Source: Ochromonadaceae sp. CCMP2298
Taxonomy: Eukaryota; Sar; Synurophyceae; Ochromonadales; Ochromonadaceae
Reading direction: 5' to 3'
Length of the DNA: 11,782 nucleotides
NCBI GenBank assembly: GCA_026770595.1
Contig: MU634507.1
Span: 1 to 11,782 of the forward strand
In this document: positions 1-8,700 of the stretch, piece after piece
How the letters are laid out: every line of letters begins with the position of its first letter
Numbering within the stretch: the stretch's first letter is position 1
Notes under the pieces: model-generated
Database searches by the model: none
The model's input: only the letters and a program-made list of their open reading frames with translations
What the model was told of the DNA's origin: nothing
Made by a program: the position numbers and the translations under genes

Positions 1-359
1 GATATTTGCAAGTTGAGTGATCTGTAGTTGAGTTGTCACCCAAAATCATCTTTTCATGAAATCGAAAATGTCACAAACCCCGCAGAGCACAGTAGGATCT
101 ATTGGGTCAGCCGGTTTTCTGCAACCGGCGGACCCACTTCAAGACTTTGTAACTACTCGCTTTCTTATCACCGGGGAGAACGGTCCGTTACGTCAAGAAG
201 CTGCACCTTATGGACTGATGGACATTGCTTCATGAGGAGGTGTAGTATCTGGGTCAGTGCAATTGAGTCTAGCGAATGTGCCAGACGAAGTGGATGGAGG
301 AGCCGTGCCGCATGAGTGGAGGGCGCTGACGGGTGTAAGGAGACCCACAAAGCACGACC
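1..359 (+). promoter_or_regulatory. 5' flanking region / leader of gene A
   Basis: No convincing gene lies in this stretch; the open frames in it are short, recognisably unlike protein families, and not continued by the downstream gene. Composition is visibly less GC-rich than the coding sequence that follows. It holds a strong inverted repeat (103-136), the short palindrome AACGGTCCGTT near 179-189, and several ATG triplets. The last upstream ATG, at 312, opens a five-codon reading frame that closes with TGA at 327-329. I found no TATA box. It presumably contains the promoter and 5' UTR of the gene starting at 360, but no transcription start can be fixed from sequence. Confidence 0.4.
103..136. 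repeat. Near-perfect inverted repeat (14-bp arms, 6-nt loop)
   Basis: The left arm at 103-116 (TGGGTCAGCCGGTT) pairs with the right arm at 123-136 (AACCGGCGGACCCA), with one A/G opposition and a TTCTGC loop. The stem is GC-rich and would be stable as RNA or as a DNA cruciform. It lies about 225 nt upstream of the gene A start codon. It could be a structured 5' UTR element, a paired-site protein-binding element, or the 3' end signal of a gene outside the window. Confidence 0.7.
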
Positions 360-3300
360 ATGTCCTCTTCGCCAAGCACCAGCGGCTACGCGTCCGCGCC
401 CAATTCACCCCCTCCCATGAGCTCGATATCAAGGGCTGGGCAGCTCGCCTTCTCGCCGATGAACGTGCCTGTTCGTCTGGTGAAGGAGCCCAGCGAGGGG
501 GGCGTGCTCACGCTGCAGGCTCCCCCGCTGGAGCGGCAGTGGTCCAGCAGAGATAGGGCGCTCTCGGAGGCAGAGGAGGAGCCCAGCCCAGTAGGCCGCA
601 TCCCCACCATGATGTTCCCGAAGTTCCAGCCAGCCGCCCCTGCTCGGCCAGCTGGATCCCCGCCCAAATCCTTGGGTGGCGTGCCAGGGGGCAGCTTCTC
701 TGGGTCCCTTGGGACGCCCGCCCGACCAGCCGGTCCGCCCCCCACCTCCGCGGTGCAGCCTGCTACGATCATGTTCCACTCACCTGCGCGCAGGAGGGAT
801 TTGGTGATGGAGTTGGAGGACAGTCCGCCCAAGATGATGTCGAGTCAGTCGCAGCCGACGGTGGGGCCGGGGGGGATGGAAGGGTCTGCCCCTGCCCCAG
901 TGGATGGCAGCGAGGACCTGCTGGCAGAGCTGGAGGTGCTGAAGATGCAGAACAAGCTGCTGACCACGCGCATACACAAGACGCAGAAGGAGTCGCAGTC
1001 GCACTTGGAGCGAGAGCGCACGCAGCGGCATCTGGCAGCGCAGGAGCTGCAGCAGTTGGCAGACCAGAACCACACACTCTCTGAGCAGCTCAGCGACGCC
1101 AACTCTGACGCACAGGCGCAGTTGGCCGCAGCCAAGGAGGACTTCGTGCGCGCTATGAAGCAGATGCGGCTGGAAAGGGAGCTGCTGGACGAGCGAGTAA
1201 GGCGAGCGGCCGAGGCGGCGCAGGGCGAGAAGGCGGCGGCAGACGAGCAGCGAAGCGAGCTGGAGACCCGGATGCGGTTGCTGGAGCAGGAGCGACTGGG
1301 CATGGCGGAAAAACTGGAGGCCAACAAGGGGCTGGTGGCGGGGCTGCAGCTGCAGCAGAAGAAGCAGGCTGAGGCGGCGCTAGCAGGTAACCTCAATGGC
1401 CAAGGCTTAGGCAGTTCTTCGAGACAGGACAGCGGCCGCGCGTTTGGGATGGGCGGTGCGGCTGAGAGTTCTGGCGCAGGGGCTGGTGCGGCGGCGCGGG
1501 GGCTGGTGACGGTGTTCCGCTTCTTGGAGAACGACGCGCAGATCAGCGGGCTGAGGCGAGAGATGGAGGTGCTGGCTGAGTCTCTGCAGAGCCTGTCCCT
1601 GCAGGAGATGGCCCTGGGAGAGGCTCTGAGCGAGTCGGACGAGCAGCAGCAGCACGCGCAGCAGATGTCCGAGCAGCTGGAGGTGGAGCAGACGCGCATG
1701 GCGATGCGTGTGCAGTCGATGAGCCAGGAGCAGGTGCAGATGCAGCTGAGGCTGTCCATGGCGGAGGCGGAGTTGCAGAGGGAGGCATCGCAGGACAGCG
1801 CATCGACGGAGCAGCTGCACAGGGAGTCGGCGCAGACCGCCGCTGCACTGGAGAGCATAGCAGCCCAGAGGGAGGAGCTGCTGGAGATGAGGCAGAGCAA
1901 CAACAGCTCCTTCTCGGCCAAGCAGGGTGTGGGCGGTGTGCGTGCTGTGGATGCACTTGCAGGGCCAGCGGGACCCGTGGGACCAGCAGGGCCTAGCGGG
2001 GGTCTCAGCTCGCAGCAGCAGACGACGCTCGACCAGCAGCTGCAGCAGATGGCAAAGGCCATGGAGGACCTCAAGTCGCAGTTGATGATGACGGAGTTGC
2101 AGGCGCTGGAGAGGGAGAAGCAGATGCACGAGCAGAACAGAAGAGAGAAGGAGGAGTTGAAGAAGACAGTTATGAAGATGCGAGAGGACATGTTGGCGGA
2201 GAGGATGCTGGCGGATCTACAGACGATGCTGCCGGGTGCGGAGGGGCAGCAGGGGTATGAGGGGTACGAAGGATATGAGGGATATGAAGGGTATCCGGGG
2301 TATCAGGGACAAGAGGGGTATGAGGGCTATGAGGGGCAGTATGGGTATGAGGGGCAGGAGGGACAGCAGGGGTACGAGGGATACGAGGGTTATGAGGGAT
2401 ACGAGCAGCACTACGAGCAGGAGCACGGCGAGTGGCAGCAGGGGCATCACGAATATCAGGAGCACCAGGGACAGCAGGGACAGCAGAGACAGGAGGGCTG
2501 GGATCAGACGCACCCAACGCACGCCCCAGACGCAGCGGCAGAGACTCCGGTAGGGTCCAAGGCGCAGGCGAAGGCGTACGCTGCACGGCAATTGCACAAA
2601 CTGTCCCCCCCGCAGGGGCCGGGAAAGACTGGGCGGCGCAGTTTGGCGAAGAAGTTGTCCAGCCCGCACCTGTCCTCTCGGCAGCTGCACTCTCTGGCCA
2701 GCCACAAGTCCCTCTTCGACATCCTGGAGGAGGCGCGGCCCAAGCAGGAGCGCCAATCCACGTTCAACTTCCGCCCCGTGGAGCAGATGGTGCTGGTGGC
2801 GCAGCAGGAGAAGCACAGCAGCTACCACAAGATCCACCTGCACGAGAGCAGCATGGTGGACCTGAAGGAGACGAGGGGGGGGGCGACGCGGAAGGTGGAT
2901 CTGCTCAAGCAGAAGACGCTCATGGACCTGGACAGCGACAGCGACGAAGACTTCTGGAAAGGAGAGGGGGATAAAGACAAGGACGGGGAGGAGGGGCTGG
3001 GCGGGGATGGGGGCAAACCTCTGAAGAAGCATTCCAACAAGCCCTCTGCCATTTCGAAGGCCACTAACCCGTTCATGAAGAGCAGGTCGGTAGGCAAATC
3101 AGAGAAGAACAACCCTTTCGCCAAGAAGGACGCTGCTACTAGTGGTGCTGCTGCCAATGCTGCCGTTGCCACCACTGCTGCTACTGACGCTGTTGGGTCA
3201 GCAGAAGCCCCTGCAAGATCGGGATCCGCACCCGCCGAGCCTGCCACCCCCACCGCCTTATCGCCCTCACCCAAGTCGCAAGATGTGGCAGGCTTACCGG

Positions 3301-5483
3301 CGCCCCACTCGGCAGCTGCGCTCAACGACCTGCCTCGCCTGCGCGCCCTGGCCGCCAAGAAAGCCACTTTGCTGGCCTCGCTAGACCAGTCGCAGAGACA
3401 ACCCGTGAGTAGCGCCCCTTCTCCCCCTTCCTACCTCACTATTGTCGCTTTCTTTCTCTCTATCTCTCTCTCGATATATATTTATATATATACATCTACC
3501 TATCTTTCTCCCCTCCCCCCCGCTGCAGTGCGCTTTCCCTTGTTGTGCTCTCTTTCTGCCAGTGTGGGTGTGCTATGTATGACGCATCCACCGCCATAAG
3601 TCTAACCCTCCCTCCCTCCCTCTGTCCGATTCCACACTATCCTTCCATCTCTCCGCACTCCCGCCTCTGTCTCTGCATGTGCCCCTGCCGGTGTCTATGC
3701 TGCTCCCAGATCTTCTATGCCGCGGCATACGGGCACGCAGAGGCAGTGCGCTTCCTGCTGGAGACGCTGCCGGACGCTGGTCTGGGTGTGCAGTTCGGCC
3801 TGCAGTGGGTGAGAGGGGACGTGTTCGGCGACACGCCGCTGCACGCTGCTGCCAGCTCAGGCTCCGAGGACTGCTGTGAGCTGCTGCTAGCCGCTCTGAC
3901 CAGCCAGCCTTCAGTAGTTGTGGACACGGGCGTGGACTGTGCAGCCAACCTGCGCAACAGTATGCAGATGACACCAGCGCATCTGGCCAGCTCCGCAGAG
4001 AGCCTGCAGGTGTTGTACAAGTACAGCGCGGATATCCAGGCCACGGACACGCACCTGCGCACGCCTCTGTTCATCGCCTGTGCTATGAACCGAGACCAGT
4101 GCGCGGAGTTCATCATCAGCTGCCTGGACCACACGGCGGACTCCACTGCAGACGATGACCTGCTGCGCAAGGACGGTAGGGGTGATACGCCGTTACATGC
4201 AGGTACGTATGGTAATGGGATGCGGGGGTATGATGCGGGGGTACTGGATACAGGTTTGTTTTTGTTATCTTTATTTCCTAACCCCACACTCCCCTCCTAC
4301 CGCTATATCCTTCAACCCTATCCCACCACCGCCACCGCCACCGCCACCCTCCCATGCAGCGGCTTGCAACGGCGCCATCGAGTGTCTTCTCCTGCTCCTG
4401 CAGCACGGGATAGACCCCCGCCTGAAGAACGCGTCTGGTCTGCGGGCTATCGACCTGGCCGTGCGCAATAGACACCGCAAGTGCAAAGACATTCTGGCCG
4501 AATACCACCTGCACTACTGCACCAGCTCCGAGTTCGACTCCGTGCTCTTCCTGGCCACGCTGGAGGGGCACAGGCAGATCGCATCGCAGATCCCGCATCT
4601 GGCGGGGCAGGAGCGCGCAGCGGAGGAGGAGGGCGAGGGCCCGCCCGCGGAGGGGTACCGCATCATCCAGAGCAATCCTTTCGAGGAGCTGGGGGCACAG
4701 GTGCAGGGGGCGCAGGGTGACGATGCGCAGTCGCTGAAGGATGTCCTCGCGGACGCGGCGTCGGCTGACACTGGCAAGCCGCTGGTGAAGGCAGGCAGCA
4801 TGTTCACTCTGCGCACCAACAAGTCCATGAGGCTGCAGCGCTGGGGTGCGTGGATAGCTTATCACGACACGCAGAGCCACTCAATCTTCTGGTACAACCA
4901 CGAGACCGCCAAGGGGCAGTGGGAGCAGCCTGAGCAGGTGGCGCAGCTGATGAGCGGGGAGCATGTCTCCGAGAAGAATGCACTGGGCGGGGGCAAGGGC
5001 AAGACGCTGGACAAGAAAATTTCAATGCGCCTCAAGCGGACTGGCGACTGGATCGAGTACGTTACGGAGAGCGGCCGCACATTTTACTACAACGCTAGGG
5101 ACGGCTCCTTCCAGTGGGAGTGCCCAGATGGTGTCGAGAAGCGTGCAGGCGAGCAGGCGCAGTCGGAGCAGGGGGGCGCCCAGCAGCAGGCGCAGGACGA
5201 GCACTACCCGTGGCGCGGCTACCTGGACCAGGACTCTGGCGCGCTCTTCTGGTACAACGAGCTCACCGGCGTGTCTACCTGGGACATGCCTGCAGTGCTG
5301 GAGCAGCCGCAGCTGGACCGCCTGGACTACTCGGCAGCGGAGGGGCTGGCCTACTCGATGGACATGGAGGGACAGCGGGATAGGACGCACTCAGACGCAG
5401 ACGCGCACACTAGAGGACACGACGACGCAGAGGACGACGGCGTGTTCGCTGTGCACGACCACGAGAACGACCTGGGTATTTAG
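360..5483 (+). CDS. Coiled-coil, ankyrin-repeat and triple-WW-domain scaffold protein (three exons)
   Basis: The spliced CDS joins 360-3404, 3710-4202 and 4360-5483: 4662 nt, 1553 aa, stop TAG. The start ATG has an A at -3 and is the first in this frame. Order of regions: Ser/Pro-rich N-terminus (1-180); predicted coiled coils around 186-340, 386-515 and 549-625, with a GPA/GPV collagen-like patch at 535-546 between them; a 17-unit Gly-Tyr-Glu tract (632-682); a basic and acidic linker; ankyrin repeats around 1013-1225, with GDTPLHAA signatures at 1055-1062 and 1174-1181; and three WW domains. The WW cores are W1344/YN1358-1359/W1367/P1370, W1410/YN1423-1424/W1432/P1435 and W1464/YN1478-1479/W1487/P1490. 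WW domains bind proline-rich ligands and ankyrin repeats bind proteins, so a cytoplasmic or cytoskeletal scaffold is inferred. There is no catalytic motif, signal peptide or membrane span. The exact family is not recognised. Confidence 0.87.
2253..2405 (+). repeat. In-frame 9-bp tandem repeat encoding Gly-Tyr-Glu units
   Basis: Seventeen consecutive 9-bp units of form GGN-TAY-GAR encode GYE or close variants (GYP, GYQ, GQE, GQY, GQQ), residues 632-682 of gene A. Third codon positions vary freely (GGG/GGA/GGC/GGT, TAT/TAC, GAG/GAA) while glycine at the first position of each triplet is invariant. The Gly-X-Y periodicity resembles collagen formally, but it lacks proline and follows directly on a coiled coil, so a flexible acidic, aromatic linker is more likely. 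Confidence 0.9.
3405..3709 (+). other. Intron 1 of gene A
   Basis: The donor GTGAGT at 3405 and acceptor CCCAG at 3705-3709 bound a 305-nt phase-0 intron, the longest in the window. Splicing joins ...SQRQP to IFYAAAYGH..., which completes the first ankyrin repeat. The interior is extremely pyrimidine-rich, with CT and TA simple repeats. A branch-site-like CTAAC lies at about 3602-3606. A second strong acceptor (pyrimidine tract then CTGCAG) ends at 3528, which leaves room for a 48-nt cassette exon at 3529-3576. Confidence 0.85.
3451..3494 (+). repeat. CT-rich then TA-rich simple repeat inside intron 1
   Basis: About 22 nt of TC/CT repeat (3451-3472) are followed by an alternating AT tract (3474-3492). 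Both are imperfect. They lie within the intron and have no coding role. Confidence 0.8.
4203..4359 (+). other. Intron 2 of gene A
   Basis: The donor GTACGT at 4203 and acceptor TGCAG ending at 4359 bound a 157-nt phase-1 intron. Joining the flanks rebuilds GDTPLHA|AACNGAIECLLLLLQHG, a textbook ankyrin repeat, which fixes both splice sites. A CTAAC branch-site candidate sits at 4278-4282, and the usual pyrimidine tract is largely replaced by a CCACCG repeat. Confidence 0.92.
4326..4348 (+). repeat. CCACCG hexanucleotide microsatellite next to a 3' splice site
   Basis: About four copies of CCACCG/CCGCCA occupy 4326-4348 and end 11 nt before the exon 3 boundary, where a polypyrimidine tract would normally be. 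Confidence 0.8.
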
Positions 5484-5541
5484 CAATCAAAGCAATCAAC
5501 GTATTTAATAGAGGCAGAGGCAGGGGTGTTCGTTTCTGTTT

Positions 5542-5546
5542 TTACA
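5542..5546 (-). terminator. Candidate TGTAA poly(A) signal for gene B
   Basis: TGTAA is read on the minus strand, 216 nt beyond the gene B stop. TGTAA is the standard signal in green algae; in other lineages it would have no special meaning. A five-base match is weak. Confidence 0.25.
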
Positions 5547-5585
5547 TCCTTATGTTTCTGCCGCAGGCAAATTCAAAGGTTCCTA

Positions 5586-5591
5586 TTTATT
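5586..5591 (-). terminator. Candidate AATAAA poly(A) signal for gene B
   Basis: A perfect AATAAA on the minus strand lies about 170 nt beyond the gene B stop. It is the only canonical hexamer on the appropriate strand in the intergenic region, and it competes with the TGTAA further downstream. Confidence 0.35.
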
Positions 5592-5601
5592 CAGGGACCT
5601 G

Positions 5602-5606
5602 TGTAA
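5602..5606 (+). terminator. Candidate TGTAA poly(A) signal for gene A
   Basis: TGTAA lies 119 nt after the gene A stop; I see no AATAAA on the plus strand in this intergenic region. If used, the gene A transcript would run past the candidate minus-strand signals of gene B, giving overlapping 3' ends. Confidence 0.25.
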
Positions 5607-5761
5607 TTCAATGTAGAAAGTGTTGACAAGAGGGACTTATGATTGGGAGCAAGTCTGCCGCACTCGCACCTGTTAGCATCCCTCTTACCGCCCTCACAGT
5701 CCCCTCACCCCTTCACTGCACCAACCGACCCAAACCCCCTGTCTCAGGTGCGCCTCCCTCT

Positions 5762-8700
5762 TCACTTCTGCCTGGAGGCGTTGTGTGCGTTGATGAGAGC
5801 CACCACTCTAGCAGGCACTGTGGCTCTGTCCAGGTAGAGGGCCATGGAGGTGGCGCAGGCGCACAGGCCCATCTCGTAGTGCTGCGCCATGGTGCTCATC
5901 AAAGGCGCGTCCCTCTTCTCCATGTTCCCCGCCATGTACGCCAGGTGCGTGCTCACTGCAGCCATCACGTCCTCGCGCATAGCCTTCGTGAGGTCCCTGC
6001 GCCAGGCCCGAGCCTCCTGCTGCGGCGTCAAAGGTGGCTCCTGCGCGGCCGCTCCATCAACTGAAGCCAATGTACCCCGCCACATAGGCCGCGTATGCAG
6101 AACCGACGCCACCCGCGCGACCAGCGTTGCCTCATCCTCGTACTCCTCCTTCGACTTGGCGGCCAGGTACAATTCGAACTCGCAGCGGCGCATGGCTTCC
6201 TGATGCTCCGGCAGCAGCATGGCCGGAGATAGGTGCGGGTGGGAAGCCAGAACACTCACCACCACTTGCTTGAGCATCACTGCGCGCTCCGGGGCATGAA
6301 CGGTGAAAGTGCCAAAGCGCTGGCGCTTCTGGATCTGCGCGTCGAAGATGGCAGCCACGCCGGCCCCGCTCAGAGACAAGCTGCCGCCCGCTGCGTCTGA
6401 GTTGCTTGCGGTCCCCGAGATGTCGGTCAGTTCCTCAGAATACTCAGCCTGCAGCCATCGCATAAAGTTGGCTGACTTCTCGGAGGGCTTCGAAACATTC
6501 TCCTTCACCGCAATCGCATTCTCGGGCCGCGGCTTCTCCCTCCCCCCTTCTTGGCTGTAGTCGTCATCGTCGCTGTCGCTCTGGTCCGAGTAGCTGTCGC
6601 TGTCGCTGTCCTCGTCGCCCTCAGCCTCAGCGTCAGCAGCTGTGGGGGAGGGGGCCTCCACTGCGTCGCTGTCCGGCTTCAGCAGCTGAGGATTCGCCGC
6701 CTTGCTCTGACCCCGGGGTGGGTGGAAGTGCTGGTAGGTGGTGCGCAGCGCGGTCTCCAGGCGCTTGTCCTCCACCGCGGGCCGGGACAGGAACACCCAC
6801 AGACGCGCCGCTGCAGCGAGCCATTCCATGCGGCGCAGGGGGTAGGAGGGGCCCCCGCCCGGGTAACTGGGGGTCCAGCTACGCAGCTGCTCCATGCCTG
6901 CGCAGTGAGGGGGTGCAGAAAAGAAGGACAGGGGTGGGAGGGGGGCGGTGCGGGGAAATGGGTGAGATACGGACGTGATGACTGCGCATATAGCACCACA
7001 AATCGCACAAGCGCGGACAGCACTCTCAGCGCACCTGCTTTGCGCGTCTCCAGCGAGGTGAAGAAGTTGCGGTTGTCGTCCTCGCAGCACTCGCCCAGCG
7101 CCTGCAGCAGCCTGGCGCAGTAGAGCAGGCTGTGCGGGGGCAGCAGGTTCCTGGGAAGCTTGTCTGCCGGTCCCTGGTTTCGCTGCAGCAGCATGTTCTG
7201 GGGACTGGGCAGCACCAGCATGGCCACCACTGCCTCCTCGATTATCTCGCGGTTGAAGGTGGACACCCAGCTAAGCGGGAGATCCGGGGGGAGTGGGAGT
7301 GGGAGTGGGAGAGACGGAGCGAGGGTTAAAGGGGCGGGAGGGACAGGTGGGTCGAGAGGGCGGGGGGAGGGGGGGGGGCACAACAGACAAAGTTCCCATA
7401 AATAAAAAGCAGCAGATAAGAGAAGGAAGTTGGGCGGACTTACTTGAACTTCGGCTCGTACCACCACGCCTCGCTGCCCTCCTTGCAGGTGTTGGATCTG
7501 ATGGGGCACACCAGCACCACGCCCAAGATGCGCGCCAGAGCGATGAAATCCGTCTTGCGTGCGTTGGCCAGGTCTCTCACTGCGTGCAGGAACACCCTGC
7601 TGCGCTGCTCCTCAGACAACTTAGGTGAGGCACCTGCGAACTCGCAGACGGCCTTGTCGATCTGGTCTTGGTCCGTCAGAGTCTGCAGGTCCGCAGAGGC
7701 GGAGGCTGAGGGGGAGCCATCCGTGCCCGCCCCGCCCTGCAGCAGCTCCTCCTGGAACTTCAGTATGCCGTGGCACAGCCTCAGCAGCAGCAGCTTGCTC
7801 ACCTGGTGCGTCTGCTGCAGCCGCTTGTCCAGGTTGGGGATCTCGCTCAGGCTGGAGAAGCGCGAGTGCAGGTAGGAGGAGCGGCATCCGAACTCGTAGC
7901 CCAGGCGCTGCCTGATGTCGGGCAGAGAGCAGGCGTCCAGGGCGTGGGAGAGGTTCTGGTTGAACATTTCCGCATCCACACCGCCCTGAGGGCTCTCACC
8001 CCCCTCGTCCGCGCCCTCCGTGCCCCGCAGCTGAGACACCGTGAAGGCTCCGGGCAGCAGGGTCTGGTGCGGGGCCGCTGCCTCCTGCTCCTTGCTGACC
8101 TCGTCGTGGAAGAACTCCTGGCACTCGGGGGAGCAGAGGATGAAGCACGTTGCTTGCGTCATGCGGAAGCCCAGCTCCTGCAAACGCTCGCTCTCTCCCT
8201 GCACCTCCGACTCCGCAGGCAGACAATCCTCACAGAAGGCCTGTGGGCACACCTCGCAGCGGAAGAGCAGGGTGGCGGCGCCAGAGCGGCGGTTGCAGTT
8301 GTGGCAGTAGTGGTGCGGGCACATCCACCGCTTCTCCTTCGGGTTGCGCTTCAGACCCAGGCACTTCAGGTGGTAGCTCATGGGGCACAGGTCGCACACG
8401 ATGAGCTCTCCTCCGTCCCAGCACTGCTGGCACACGTCCTGGTGGTTGAAGTCGCGACCAGCCACCTGCCTGCCCGAGTTGGTGACGTAGACCAGCGACT
8501 GGCTCGCCTTCTGCCGGGCCTCTCGTGCGATGAAGGCCTTGCTCTTGGCGGCATCGTCATCCACGCCCATGCTGGCGCGGCTCACGGGCACCATGCCCAG
8601 CCCTTCCACGTACACCTCCACAGTGCGGGACTGCACAGTGCGCTTCGGGCGGGCCGCCACCGCCATCTCCACCTCAAAGGCGGGGGTGGCTACAGGTGCA

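Larger units (their letters stand above)
5484..5761. other. Convergent intergenic region between the stop codons of genes A and B
   Basis: This 278-bp stretch holds no credible gene. It starts just after the gene A stop with a short direct repeat (GCAATCAA twice, 5483-5499) and is AT-richer than either gene. It must contain both 3' UTRs and polyadenylation sites. Candidate signals are listed separately. Confidence 0.7.

Noticed and set aside
28-315. A 95-codon plus-strand frame in the upstream region
   Set aside because: No recognisable domain, frame not continued into gene A, runs through the hairpin; likely chance.
1387-1479. A possible 93-nt in-frame intron in gene A (GTAACC donor, GCGCAG acceptor)
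   Set aside because: It would keep the frame, but it lacks a pyrimidine tract and branch motif, is shorter than the other introns, and the Gly/Ser-rich peptide is acceptable as a linker between coiled coils. RNA data could reverse this.
845-2191. A 448-codon open frame on the minus strand opposite gene A exon 1
   Set aside because: It is the antisense of the coiled-coil region; the product is Ser/Cys-rich low complexity produced by the complement of Gln, Glu and Ala codons.
2217-3032. A 271-codon minus-strand frame opposite the GYE tract
   Set aside because: The Leu/Ile/Pro repeat product is simply the complement of the GYE repeat and its flanks.
535-5483. Classing gene A as a collagen because of Gly-x-y triplets
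   Set aside because: Only four GPx triplets plus a proline-poor GYE tract; no signal peptide and the rest is intracellular in type.
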